Source: Gammaproteobacteria bacterium
GTDB lineage: Bacteria > Pseudomonadota > Gammaproteobacteria > Steroidobacterales > Steroidobacteraceae
Direction of reading: 5' to 3'
Assembly (NCBI GenBank): GCA_012026925.1
Contig: VEPJ01000033.1
Span: forward strand, 1-38,860
Length of the DNA stretch: 38,860 nucleotides
The translations under genes were made by a program, and so were the position numbers. This document shows positions 1 to 7,832 of this stretch, piece after piece (within the stretch, counting starts at the first letter, position 1; each line of letters starts with the position of its first letter). The notes beneath the pieces were generated by a model. That model saw nothing but the letters and a program-made list of their open reading frames with translations. It had not been told where the DNA came from and made no database searches.

Positions 1-295
1 GCGAATGGGCCCAGTACGCGGCGGCGATCGCCGTGACGAAGTTCGTGATGCCCGGGCCGTTCTGCGCAATGCAGACGCCGTGGCGGCCGGACGCCCGTGC
101 ATAGCCGTCGGCCATGTGCGCGGCGCCCTGCTCGTGGGCCACGGGAATGACGCGGATGCCGGCGGCGGGAAAGATGTCGAGTGCGTCCATGTAGGCCGAG
201 CCGACGATGCCGAAGACCTCGGTCACGCCGTTCGCGGCGAGGGTCTCGACCAGGGCTTCGGAAGGGGTCATGCGCTGGGGCCTGGGCGCGGTCAT
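1..295 (-). CDS. xsc: Sulfoacetaldehyde acetyltransferase-like ThDP enzyme, N-terminal part
   Basis: Only the first 98 codons are inside the window; the gene runs off the left edge. The translation has the N-terminal pyrimidine-binding fold of thiamine-diphosphate enzymes, with FGIVGSAYMDALDIFP, then VAHEQGAAHMADGYARASG carrying the Glu that activates the cofactor, then IAQNGPGITNFVTA. The GSAYMD and NGPGITNFVTA versions resemble Xsc, which converts sulfoacetaldehyde and phosphate to acetyl phosphate and sulfite in taurine and sulfonate breakdown, more than acetolactate synthase. I chose the ATG at 293-295 because GGAG lies about 8 nt upstream; a second in-frame ATG at 269-271 lacks this. The gene follows otsA in the same direction after 127 bp. 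Another ThDP enzyme such as an acetolactate-synthase relative cannot be excluded from this fragment. Confidence 0.7.
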   Translation of the reverse strand, partial: MTAPRPQRMTPSEALVETLAANGVTEVFGIVGSAYMDALDIFPAAGIRVIPVAHEQGAAHMADGYARASGRHGVCIAQNGPGITNFVTAIAAAYWAHS

Positions 296-422
296 GTCTT
301 GTCTCCAGGGGATTCGCGCGGCCGCGAACGACCCTACGGTGGGCTACAGGTGCCCGACACAGTAATCCTCGCAGGCCGGGCGAGAATCAGGAGGTCCCGA
401 AATGGAGCCCGCCGCCGGCGCC
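296..422. other. Intergenic region, otsA end to xsc start
   Basis: A 127-bp spacer between two genes read leftward. It holds the Shine-Dalgarno of the xsc-like gene close to 295. I see no convincing -35/-10 pair, no U-tract terminator and no repeat. Whether xsc is transcribed from here or by read-through from the trehalose operon cannot be decided from the sequence. Confidence 0.4.
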
Positions 423-2654
423 TCAGGCGGCCGCCGTCCATCGAGTCAGCGCCTGGCGCTGGCGGATCCGGGCCACGTCCATCAGCATGCGGCCGGCCCA
501 GCGGTAGACGTTCGCCTCGGAGATGGTCCGCCGCATGAGCTGCATGCGCTTGCGGCGTTCGTCGCGCGGCATCTCGAGGGCCGTCACGATCGCGCCGGCG
601 GTCTCGGACACGTCGAACGGGTTCACGAGCAGCGCCTCGACCAGCTCGCGCGACGCGCCGGTGAACGTGCTCAGCACCAGGACCCCGTCCTCGTCGTCGC
701 GGGCCGCGACGAACTCCTTGGCGACGAGGTTCATGCCGTCGTGCAGGCTGTTGACGAGGCAGAAGTCGGCGGCTCGATACAGTTCGAAGACCTGCGCAGG
801 CTCCTGGTGCTGGCCGATGAGCACGATCGGCTGCCAGTCCGGGTTTCCGAAGCGGGCATTGATGCGATGCAGCTCGTCGAGGGTCTGCTGCTGCAGCGCC
901 TGGTACGCCGGCAACTTGCTTCGCGATGGAGCGGCCACCTGCAGGAACGTCAGCCGGCCGATCCACTCCGGGTGCTTCTCGAACAGCGTCTCGATTGCAA
1001 GGAAGCGCTCGACGATGCCCTTCGTGAAGTCCCAGCGCTCCACGCCGACGCCGATCCGGACGTCGGGGCCGATGCCCCAGCGCTGCCTCACGGCCGTGCG
1101 GGCCGCTTCCGCGGACGGCGTCTGCGCGAGCCAGCGCGGCGGCCACTCGATCGAGATCGGGTAGGCCTTGACGCGACAGACGTGCCCCTGGTGGGTCACC
1201 GTCATGTGTTCCTGGTCGATCTGGCACTCGATGAACCGGTCGACGGTCGCGAGGAAGTTCTGGCAGTGGTAGCGCGTGTGGAAACCCAGGATGTCGGCGC
1301 TCAGCATGTGCAGCAGGATCTCGCGCTTCCACGGGCAGACGCCGAAGGTCTCCGCGTTGGGCCACGGGATGTGCCAGAAGAGCGCGATCGTGGCGTGGAC
1401 CCCGCGGTCGCGGATCAGCTTCGGGAGCAGGGCGAAGTGGAAGTCCTGGATCAGCACCACGGGCTCGCTCCGGTGCGATTCCTGCGCGACGACGTCGGCG
1501 AAGCGACCGTTGACCTCGACGTACTGGTGCCAGTCCGACTCGCGGAACGCAGGCCGCACGTAGGCGAGGTGGCAGAGCGGCCAGAGACCCTCGTTCGAGA
1601 ACCCGTAGTAGTAGCCTTCCTCCTCCGCCTGTGTCAGCCAGACTCGGCGCAGGTCGTAGCTCGGATCGTCCGGCGGGACGTGGACGTGGTCGCGCTTGTC
1701 CACGACGAGCCGGTCGGCCGTGCCGCTGCCGTGGGCGATCCAGGTGCCGGAGCAGGCGCGCATGATCGGCTCGATTGCCGTGACCATTCCGCTTGCAGGT
1801 ACCTGCACCACGCCGTTTCCCGATCCGTCGAGGTTGTGGATGTAGGGCTCGCGGTTCGAGACCACGATCATCGGGCAGGACTTGAGGTGGTCGCGCACGA
1901 CCTGCTGCAACGCCTGCGGGGTCCAGTTCTCCTGGAACTCGATCTCGAGGCGCTGGCTCGCTTCCAGCTCGCGAAGCGCCTCCCGCACCTCCATCAGCAC
2001 GGGCATCGAGGCCTGGGAAGACTCGGCGTCGTCCAGGAAGCGCTTGCTGCTGATGTCGCCGACGAGCAGCCGGATCCAATGGTTGAGCAGCAGGCGGATT
2101 CCGAAGCCGGCGAGCATCGCGAGCGCACATGCCGCCAGCAGGGTGAAGGCCAGCACGAAATTTCGCGCGCTCGTCTGCCGAATGCCGATGAAGCTCAGGT
2201 CGTGGACGATCAGCACCTCGTACGGGTGGCCGGCCGCCGTCAGCAGGGGAAATCGCGAAACCTCGACGAGGCCAGGGCCGGCCGTCCTTGCCGTGCTGCC
2301 CGGGGACGCCTGCGTCCCGTCCGTGGCGCAGAGGACGGTGTCGGGCACCAGTGGCGTACGCACCACCCTCGAGCCATCGGGCGCACAGACGACCACGCCG
2401 AGAAGGCGCTCGTCGCCCGCGACCCGGCCGAGGTACGTGCGGGCCCTCTCGAGGTCCGAGCGATCGAGGAGGCTGCCGAGCGGATCCTCGATGGACGTCA
2501 TGACCAGCCTGGCGCGCATCTGCACGTCGGAGCGGAACCATCCGGCGAGGATGTGATCGACGTAGGGCACGCCCAGGAATGCCACCAGGCTGACCGCCGC
2601 GGCGACGGGCACGAGGTAGCGCATGGTCAGGCTGCGAATCGTTCTCCAGCTCAT
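423..2654 (-). CDS. otsA: Membrane-anchored trehalose-6-phosphate synthase (GT20)
   Basis: 743 aa, far longer than the usual ~470 aa OtsA. Residues ~12-30 and ~166-190 are hydrophobic helices that bracket a ~135-residue segment predicted to be periplasmic, as in a two-helix sensor. A short linker follows, and from ~260 a GT20 glycosyltransferase begins (IVVSNREPYIH). Family features are present: IQDFHFALLP, FWHIPWPNAETF, ADILGFHT, GVERWDFTKGIVERF with the Arg and Lys that contact the phosphates, and SLHDGMNLVAKEF near the C-terminus. The enzyme should join UDP-glucose and glucose-6-phosphate into trehalose-6-phosphate. The glucose-binding N-terminal loop is divergent from E. coli OtsA. It is the last gene of otsB-GH15-otsA, 12 bp after the GH15 stop, with GAGGG upstream of the ATG. 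That the N-terminal module senses something is inference. Confidence 0.88.
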   Translation of the reverse strand: MSWRTIRSLTMRYLVPVAAAVSLVAFLGVPYVDHILAGWFRSDVQMRARLVMTSIEDPLGSLLDRSDLERARTYLGRVAGDERLLGVVVCAPDGSRVVRTPLVPDTVLCATDGTQASPGSTARTAGPGLVEVSRFPLLTAAGHPYEVLIVHDLSFIGIRQTSARNFVLAFTLLAACALAMLAGFGIRLLLNHWIRLLVGDISSKRFLDDAESSQASMPVLMEVREALRELEASQRLEIEFQENWTPQALQQVVRDHLKSCPMIVVSNREPYIHNLDGSGNGVVQVPASGMVTAIEPIMRACSGTWIAHGSGTADRLVVDKRDHVHVPPDDPSYDLRRVWLTQAEEEGYYYGFSNEGLWPLCHLAYVRPAFRESDWHQYVEVNGRFADVVAQESHRSEPVVLIQDFHFALLPKLIRDRGVHATIALFWHIPWPNAETFGVCPWKREILLHMLSADILGFHTRYHCQNFLATVDRFIECQIDQEHMTVTHQGHVCRVKAYPISIEWPPRWLAQTPSAEAARTAVRQRWGIGPDVRIGVGVERWDFTKGIVERFLAIETLFEKHPEWIGRLTFLQVAAPSRSKLPAYQALQQQTLDELHRINARFGNPDWQPIVLIGQHQEPAQVFELYRAADFCLVNSLHDGMNLVAKEFVAARDDEDGVLVLSTFTGASRELVEALLVNPFDVSETAGAIVTALEMPRDERRKRMQLMRRTISEANVYRWAGRMLMDVARIRQRQALTRWTAAA

Positions 2655-2666
2655 CTCACGCCGCCC

Positions 2667-4466
2667 TCACATGGCCTCTTCCCACGACCGGCTCAGGCGC
2701 ACCGCGGAGTTGATGATCCCGACGAGGCTGTAGGTCTGCGGAAAGTTGCCCCAGAGCTCGCCCGAGGACGGATCGATGTCCTCCGAGAGCAGTCCGAGGC
2801 GCGTGCGTCGTGCGAGGAGGCTCTCGAAGATCTCGCGGGCCTGCTCGCGGCGCCCCACCGCCGCGAGCGCGTTCACGTACCAGAACGCGCAGATCGTGAA
2901 GGCCGTCGCCGGCGTTCCGAAGTCGTCCGCGTGCCGGTAACGATAGATCCAGTGACCGTCCTTGAGGTCGCGCTCCACCGCCTCGAGCGTGGAGAGGAAT
3001 CGGGGGTCGTGCGGCGAGACGATGCCGAGGTCCGGGAGCACGAGCGCGGTCGCGTCGACGTGATCGCCGCCGAAGCTCGAGCAGAACGCGCGCCGCGTCG
3101 GGTTCCAGGAGCGCGAGAGCACCTGCTCCCGGATCTGATCCGCGGCGTTGCGCCAGTGGACCTCGCGTGCCGGCAGCGCGAGCCTGCCGGCGATGCGAGC
3201 CAGCCGGTCGCAGCCGGCCCAGCACATGGCGGCGGAGAACGTGTGTGGCTGCGTCGCGCCGCGAAATTCCCACGGGCCGGCGTCCGGGCTCTGCCACGAC
3301 TCGAGGGCCCTGGCGCCGATGGGCTCCAGCCGGTTGAAGAGCGCCTCGTCCCCCGGGGAACCCATCCGCTCGTCGCAGAAGGAATGGGCCGATGCGAGTA
3401 TCAGGGCGCCGTAGACGTCGTGCTGGTCCTGGCCGTAGGCGTCGTTGCCGACCCGCACCGGGCCCATGCCGCGGTACCCGGCAAGCCCGGCCACCTGTCG
3501 CTCCGGCACCTCGGGATCCCCGGTGATCGAGAAGAGCGGTTGCAGGCGGCGACTGCCGTCGCTGCCGAACGTGTGCTTGATGAAGCGCAGGTACCCTTCC
3601 ATCGTCCGCGTCGCGCCGAGGCGATTCAGGGCGTGGATGACGAAATAACTGTCGCGGAGCCAGCAGTACCGGTAGTCCCAGTTGCGCCCGCTGTCCGGGC
3701 TCTCCGGAATCGAGGTCGTCAGTGCCGCGAGCACGGCCCCCGTGTCCTCGTACGTGCACAGCTTGAGCGCGATGGCCGCGCGAATCACCGCCTCCTGCCA
3801 CTCGAACGGTACCGCCAGGCTGCGGACCCAGTCCTCCCAGTACGCGCGCGTGGCATCGAGGAACGTCGTGGCGAGGCCGAGCGGATGTTCCTCTATGGCT
3901 GAATCCGGGCCGACGAGGAACGCCAGCGGTTCGTCCGCCTCGAAGTAGCGTTCGCTCGCGATGGCGCTGAGCGACGCGTTGGTCGTCAGACGGAAGCTGA
4001 ACGACGGCGCATGAAACGCCAGGTGATGCGATCCGCGGCTCGTGCGCGGCGCCGACGAGCCGTAGTCGCAGCGCGGGCGGAGGCGCACCCTCGCGACCGG
4101 CCGTCCCTGCAGCGGCTCGACGATGCGCACGTACATCATCGGCCGGAACATGCGGCCGCGCGTGCGGTACCGCGGGCAGAAGTCGCGGATTCGCAGTGCA
4201 TTGCCGTGCGCGTCGTGCAGCACGGTCTCGAGGATCGCCGTATTGCGCAGGTAGCGCTGCGTCGAGCGCGCGGCATCGCGCAGGTCGATGGCGAAAATGC
4301 CGGACACGTCTTCCCCGGTGTCCTCGCCCAGCAGAGCGCAGAACGCGGGGTCGCCGTCCAGCGCCGGCAGGCATCCCCAGACGATGCTCGCGGACTCGTC
4401 GACGAGCGCGGCGACTTCGCAGTTGCCGATGACGCCGAGCTCGAGCGAGGGACGATCGGCGCTCAT
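2667..4466 (-). CDS. GH15 family glycoside hydrolase (glucoamylase/trehalase-like)
   Basis: 599 aa in the order typical of bacterial GH15 proteins: an N-terminal beta-rich domain (~5-210, starting LELGVIGNCEVAALVDESA) and a C-terminal (alpha/alpha)6 barrel. Recognisable barrel motifs are SGRNWDYRYCWLRDS (~258-272), MGPVRVGNDAYGQDQHDVYG and DGHWIYRYRHADDFG. Family members hydrolyse alpha-glucosidic bonds; some actinobacterial ones are trehalases, others act on maltodextrins or dextran. The substrate here is not determined by the sequence. The start ATG (4464-4466) overlaps the otsB stop as ATGA, so the two are translationally coupled. Upstream extension in this frame only reads the otsB antiframe. 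Lying between otsB and otsA it could recycle trehalose or process a related glucoside. Confidence 0.88.
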   Translation of the reverse strand: MSADRPSLELGVIGNCEVAALVDESASIVWGCLPALDGDPAFCALLGEDTGEDVSGIFAIDLRDAARSTQRYLRNTAILETVLHDAHGNALRIRDFCPRYRTRGRMFRPMMYVRIVEPLQGRPVARVRLRPRCDYGSSAPRTSRGSHHLAFHAPSFSFRLTTNASLSAIASERYFEADEPLAFLVGPDSAIEEHPLGLATTFLDATRAYWEDWVRSLAVPFEWQEAVIRAAIALKLCTYEDTGAVLAALTTSIPESPDSGRNWDYRYCWLRDSYFVIHALNRLGATRTMEGYLRFIKHTFGSDGSRRLQPLFSITGDPEVPERQVAGLAGYRGMGPVRVGNDAYGQDQHDVYGALILASAHSFCDERMGSPGDEALFNRLEPIGARALESWQSPDAGPWEFRGATQPHTFSAAMCWAGCDRLARIAGRLALPAREVHWRNAADQIREQVLSRSWNPTRRAFCSSFGGDHVDATALVLPDLGIVSPHDPRFLSTLEAVERDLKDGHWIYRYRHADDFGTPATAFTICAFWYVNALAAVGRREQAREIFESLLARRTRLGLLSEDIDPSSGELWGNFPQTYSLVGIINSAVRLSRSWEEAM

Positions 4467-5194
4467 TCTCTCGGCGAGCCCGCCTCGGCGAGATCCTCGA
4501 GGAACGCCCGGACGTCGCGCGGGCCCGACAGCCGCATCATCGCGTCCACGCGGTCGCCGACCGCCACGCCGAGCCCACCCATCCGCTGTACGTCCGCCAG
4601 CGCCTCCTCGTCCGTGACGTCGTCGCCGATGAAGATCGGCAAGCGGCGCGCGAAGGGCGGTTCCGCAAGGAATGCACGGATGGCGTCGGCCTTCGTCATG
4701 CCCCTGGGCCGGAGTTCGAGCACCTTGCGTCCCTCCAGGAGCAGGAAGTTCTCGCCTGTCTCGCGTGCGATGGCGCGCGATTCGCGGCGCAGCTCGTCCT
4801 CGACGTTCGGAGCGCGCCGGTAGTGGACCGCGATGGACAGGCCCTTGTCCTCGAAGAGCGTGCCCGGAAACCGGCTCGAGAGTTGCTGCAGTCTCTCGCG
4901 GGCGCGCGCCATCGTCCCGGTGTCCACCGTCTGGGAGACGTGCCAGTGACCCCGCGCGTCCCGACGTTCGAGGCCGTGCACTCCGGCGGCAGGCCACCGC
5001 CGGGGCTCGAAGAGACGATCGAGCTCGGCGATCGTGCGCCCGCTGACGAGGGCAACCGCGCCGTCGAGCGCCTGGTCGACGCGACTCAGCAACGCGCGCA
5101 GTGCATCGTCGACGTGGACGCGGTCCGGGGTCGCGGCGAGCTCAAGCAGCGTACCGTCGACGTCGAGAAACAGGCACCAGTCGGATGCGGGAAT
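4463..5194 (-). CDS. otsB: Trehalose-6-phosphate phosphatase, probable ATT start
   Basis: HAD-superfamily phosphatase of about 243 aa that removes the phosphate from trehalose-6-phosphate. HAD motif I, DWCLFLDVDGTLLE, gives the nucleophile and acid Asp; VALVSGRT is motif II; KADAIRAFL carries the motif III Lys; FIGDDVTDEEAL is motif IV. The first ATG/GTG/TTG-type start of this frame is at 5092, which would delete motif I, so it cannot be the true start. Between the in-frame TAG near 5330 and motif I there is no ATG, GTG or TTG. ATT at 5192-5194, five residues before DWC, is preceded by GGAGGG at ideal spacing and gives a normal OtsB length. CTG at 5204-5206 is the alternative. The stop overlaps the GH15 start by four bases. 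Confidence 0.88.
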   Translation of the reverse strand: MPASDWCLFLDVDGTLLELAATPDRVHVDDALRALLSRVDQALDGAVALVSGRTIAELDRLFEPRRWPAAGVHGLERRDARGHWHVSQTVDTGTMARARERLQQLSSRFPGTLFEDKGLSIAVHYRRAPNVEDELRRESRAIARETGENFLLLEGRKVLELRPRGMTKADAIRAFLAEPPFARRLPIFIGDDVTDEEALADVQRMGGLGVAVGDRVDAMMRLSGPRDVRAFLEDLAEAGSPRE

Positions 5195-5392
5195 GGGTCC
5201 CTCCAGGTTGGTCGTGGCGGCGCGGATCGGCCGCTGGCTGGTGAGATCGGGCGATCGCCGCTGAAGACTCGTCTCCCCAACCAGGAAACAAGGTCGCTGG
5301 ACGATCGCCCGTCTCGCAGGAGTAGTCTATGGGCCCGTCGGGGCCGGGGCGAAACGAGATATCGTCAAGCCACTCTTGAGGACAATTCACAA
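5195..5392. promoter_or_regulatory. Divergent otsB / lysR-type regulator region
   Basis: A 198-bp spacer between the leftward trehalose operon and the rightward LysR gene. It holds the GGAGGG ribosome site for the ATT start of otsB (about 5199-5204) and GAGGAC upstream of the LysR ATG. LysR proteins commonly bind their own divergent promoter region, so operators are expected here, but I do not see a single clear T-N11-A dyad to single out. Confidence 0.45.
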
Positions 5393-6340
5393 ATGCCGAG
5401 ATCCTTGCCCCCGCTCACGGCCCTTCGGACCTTCGAGGCGGCCGCGCGCCTGGGAAGCTTCACTCGCGCCGCCAGGGAGCTGCACGTCACGCCGGCCGCG
5501 GTGAGCCACCAGATTCGCGGCCTCGAGGAGTACCTCGGCGTGACGCTGTTCCGGCGCACGACCCGCAAGCTGGTGCTGACCGAGCAGGCGATGGCGGCCG
5601 CCGACAGTCTCCGGGCGGCGTTCGATCGCATCGGCCAGGGCGTCGATCAGCTGCGCTCGAGCGGCCGGAGCGGGACGCTTTCCGTCAGCGCGACGCCCTC
5701 GTTCGCGGCGAGGTGGCTGGTCAGCCGGCTGGGTCGATTCCAGAAGCAGCACCCGTTGATCCAGCTGACGGTCAAGGCGAGTGCCTCGCCGGTCGACTTC
5801 GACCAGGATGAAGTGGACGTCGCGGTGCGCATCGGCCGGGGCGGCTTCGAAGGCGTCGTGAGCGTGCCCTTGTTCAACGAGTGGGTGGCGCCCCTTGCGA
5901 GTCCCTCCTACCTTCGCCAGCACCCGGTCCGGCGGCCGGCGGACATCGCGAAGGCCGCGCTGTTGCACGATACCTCGATGCGCAGGGCGGGCCGTCCGCA
6001 GGGCTGGCGGGAGTGGTTGCGGGCGGCCGGCGCGCCGCAGGTCGACGTTGGGCGCGGGACGCAGTTCGACGACGCCCAGCTTGCATTGCTCGCCGCCGCG
6101 GCCGGCGGCGGAATCTCCCTCGGCCGGCTGGTCTACGCCGTGGATGATCTCGCGGCGAAGCGACTTCGCATCGTGCTTCGGCCGGTCATCAGGATGGACA
6201 TCGCCTATTACCTGCTGATCCCGGAATCCCGGGCCAACCTGCCTGCCGTGGCTGCATTTCGAAACTGGATGGAAGGCGAAGCCGCTGCCTTCAGGCGGTC
6301 CTTCGACAAGCTGCTCGGCACGCAGCGGGCCCGGGGCTGA
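5393..6340 (+). CDS. LysR-family transcriptional regulator (GcvA/AmpR-like)
   Basis: 315 aa. N-terminal winged helix-turn-helix (~5-65): LPPLTALRTFEAAARLGSF, ARELHVTPAAVSHQIRGLE and LFRRTTRKLVLT. This is the GcvA/AmpR subgroup signature, in which the protein opens with PPL..LR.FEAA. A periplasmic-binding-protein-like effector domain follows (~90-300), with SATPSFAARWLVSRLGRF and EVDVAVRIGRG. The ATG at 5393 was chosen because the HTH begins right after it; upstream in-frame sequence is the antisense of otsB. The gene is divergent from the otsB-GH15-otsA operon, the most likely target by position, though this is inference. It ends 20 bp before the convergent CLC gene. The ligand is unknown. 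Confidence 0.9.
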   Translation: MPRSLPPLTALRTFEAAARLGSFTRAARELHVTPAAVSHQIRGLEEYLGVTLFRRTTRKLVLTEQAMAAADSLRAAFDRIGQGVDQLRSSGRSGTLSVSATPSFAARWLVSRLGRFQKQHPLIQLTVKASASPVDFDQDEVDVAVRIGRGGFEGVVSVPLFNEWVAPLASPSYLRQHPVRRPADIAKAALLHDTSMRRAGRPQGWREWLRAAGAPQVDVGRGTQFDDAQLALLAAAAGGGISLGRLVYAVDDLAAKRLRIVLRPVIRMDIAYYLLIPESRANLPAVAAFRNWMEGEAAAFRRSFDKLLGTQRARG

Positions 6341-6360
6341 GGTCCGGGTGGATCACGCGG

Positions 6361-7674
6361 TCAATCGTCTCGCGCGGACTGGCCGCGGTCGCCGGGAAGG
6401 AATCGCTGCGCAAGCGACCGGTATAGGGGCTCGCGGCAGACGACGGCACTCGCTGCGCGACCGACCAGCACGGCTGCCATCAGGGGCAGCATCAGCGCCC
6501 GATCATTGGTCATTTCGAGCACGATCACGAGGGCCGTGAGCGGGGCCTGGACGACGCCGGCGAAGTACGCGGCCATGGACAGCACCACGACGCTGCCTGC
6601 AGGAGCGATCGGGAACCACGCGTGCAGTTCGCCGCCGATGCCTGCCCCGACCGCCAGCGAGGGCGCAAAGATGCCGCCCGGAATGCCGGTGAGGTAGGAG
6701 ACGATCGTAGCGAGAGCCTTGAGCAGAGCGAACGCCGGAGCGGGGTAAGCGCCCTCCTGGAGGATTCCGCGCGCCTCGACGTAACCGGTGCCGAAGGTCG
6801 TCCCGTCGCTCAGGAACCCGATTGCGGCCAGCAGCACGCCGCACGTGGCTGCGAAGAGCACCGGCCTCGTGCTCGACAAGCGGCGCAATGGCGCCGGGAG
6901 CCGCATGCGTGCCGAGAGCATCGCCCGCGAGAATGCCCCGCCCAGCAGTCCTCCGCACACGCCGCAGAGGGCGGCGGCCGCCAGGGTCGCGACCCCGGTC
7001 GGAGAGGTCGACGTGCTCCCGAAGTACGTGTAGTCGCCCACCAGGGCGATGGCCGTGGCGCCGGCGAGTATCACGGCCATCAGGATCACGCCGCTCGTGC
7101 GCTCCTCGAACGAGCGCGACAGCTCCTCGATGGCGAACACCACGCCGGCCAGTGGAGTGTTGAAGGCCGCCGCGACACCCGCCGCTCCGCCGGCGAGTAT
7201 CAGTCCGCGATCGACGTCGACGGCGGGAAAGCGCGCGAAACGACGCAGCGAATGCATGATCGACGCGCCGACCTGGACCGACGGGCCCTCGCGGCCGATC
7301 GACGCGCCGCTCGCCAGCGCCGCGAGCGTGACCAGGATCTTGCCGAACGCGATCCGCAGGCCGAGGACCCTGTCGCGCTCGGTCTCCGTCGCGAGGCCCA
7401 GCGCGGCGATGGTCTGCGGGATGCCGCTGCCTTCGGAGCCGGGGAACCAGCGCTGGGTGATCCATACGCAGAGTGCGAGACCCGCGGGCGTCGCTACGAG
7501 CGGCCACCAGTGCCAGGAGCCGCACGCCCTGCGGAACACGCTCATCGCGGCTTCGCTGCCGAGCGCGAAGAGCACGGCAACCGCGCCCGTCGCAACGGCG
7601 CCGCCCCAGAACACGAGGCGCCGCCGCCACTCCGTGGTGGCCATGTACCTGCCGGCCGGGTGCATCGCACTCAT
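6361..7674 (-). CDS. CLC-family chloride channel/transporter
   Basis: About 437 aa, integral membrane, the usual length for a bacterial CLC without CBS domains. Anion-pathway motifs are all visible: GSGIPQ (GSGIP, filter Ser), GREGPSVQ with the gating Glu, AAFNTPLAGVVFAIEEL with the internal proton Glu, and GIFAPSLAVGAGIG. The Glu pair suggests a Cl-/H+ exchanger. The Tyr that lines the anion site in E. coli ClcA (NYQLILP) aligns with Arg in NDRALMLP. Three candidate ATGs (7674, 7665, 7644) precede the first membrane helix and none has a strong ribosome site; I list the longest. Starts further upstream would run through unlikely Arg/Pro-rich sequence. Divergent from the MscS gene, so an osmotic or acid-stress role is plausible. 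Confidence 0.9.
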   Translation of the reverse strand: MSAMHPAGRYMATTEWRRRLVFWGGAVATGAVAVLFALGSEAAMSVFRRACGSWHWWPLVATPAGLALCVWITQRWFPGSEGSGIPQTIAALGLATETERDRVLGLRIAFGKILVTLAALASGASIGREGPSVQVGASIMHSLRRFARFPAVDVDRGLILAGGAAGVAAAFNTPLAGVVFAIEELSRSFEERTSGVILMAVILAGATAIALVGDYTYFGSTSTSPTGVATLAAAALCGVCGGLLGGAFSRAMLSARMRLPAPLRRLSSTRPVLFAATCGVLLAAIGFLSDGTTFGTGYVEARGILQEGAYPAPAFALLKALATIVSYLTGIPGGIFAPSLAVGAGIGGELHAWFPIAPAGSVVVLSMAAYFAGVVQAPLTALVIVLEMTNDRALMLPLMAAVLVGRAASAVVCREPLYRSLAQRFLPGDRGQSARDD

Positions 7675-7832
7675 CTGCCGACACTGTGCCACAGCGTGCC
7701 CGGGCCGGGTACGAGGGCGGCGCGATATCGATGAACCGGGTTCAACGCACCTGTTAGGAATTCTCAATTCATCGCATCGCGACATCCGACTAGAGTGCCC
7801 GAGGGGCATCCGCCCTCGAGCAGCGGGGACAG
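7675..7832. promoter_or_regulatory. Divergent CLC / MscS promoter region
   Basis: 158 bp between divergent genes. AT-richer bases near 7755-7775 are the likeliest promoter zone for the MscS gene. Close to its TTG start, 7800-7818 forms a short hairpin, CGAGGG-gcatccg-CCCTCG, in what would be the 5' untranslated region. No regulator site is recognisable. Confidence 0.35.

Noticed and set aside
402..3902. Open frame of 1166 codons on the plus strand
   Set aside because: It runs antisense through otsA and the GH15 gene, whose proteins are clearly recognisable. Its translation is rich in Arg, Ala, Asp and Val with no family motif. At this GC content long antisense open frames are expected.
4463..5092. 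otsB starting at its first conventional start codon (5092)
   Set aside because: This start would remove HAD motif I, DxDGT, which is intact and in frame just upstream, and would leave a 209-aa inactive protein.
5142..5390. Short minus-strand frame upstream of otsB
   Set aside because: It overlaps the otsB motif I region in a different frame and shows no family features; the otsB frame with ATT start explains the region.
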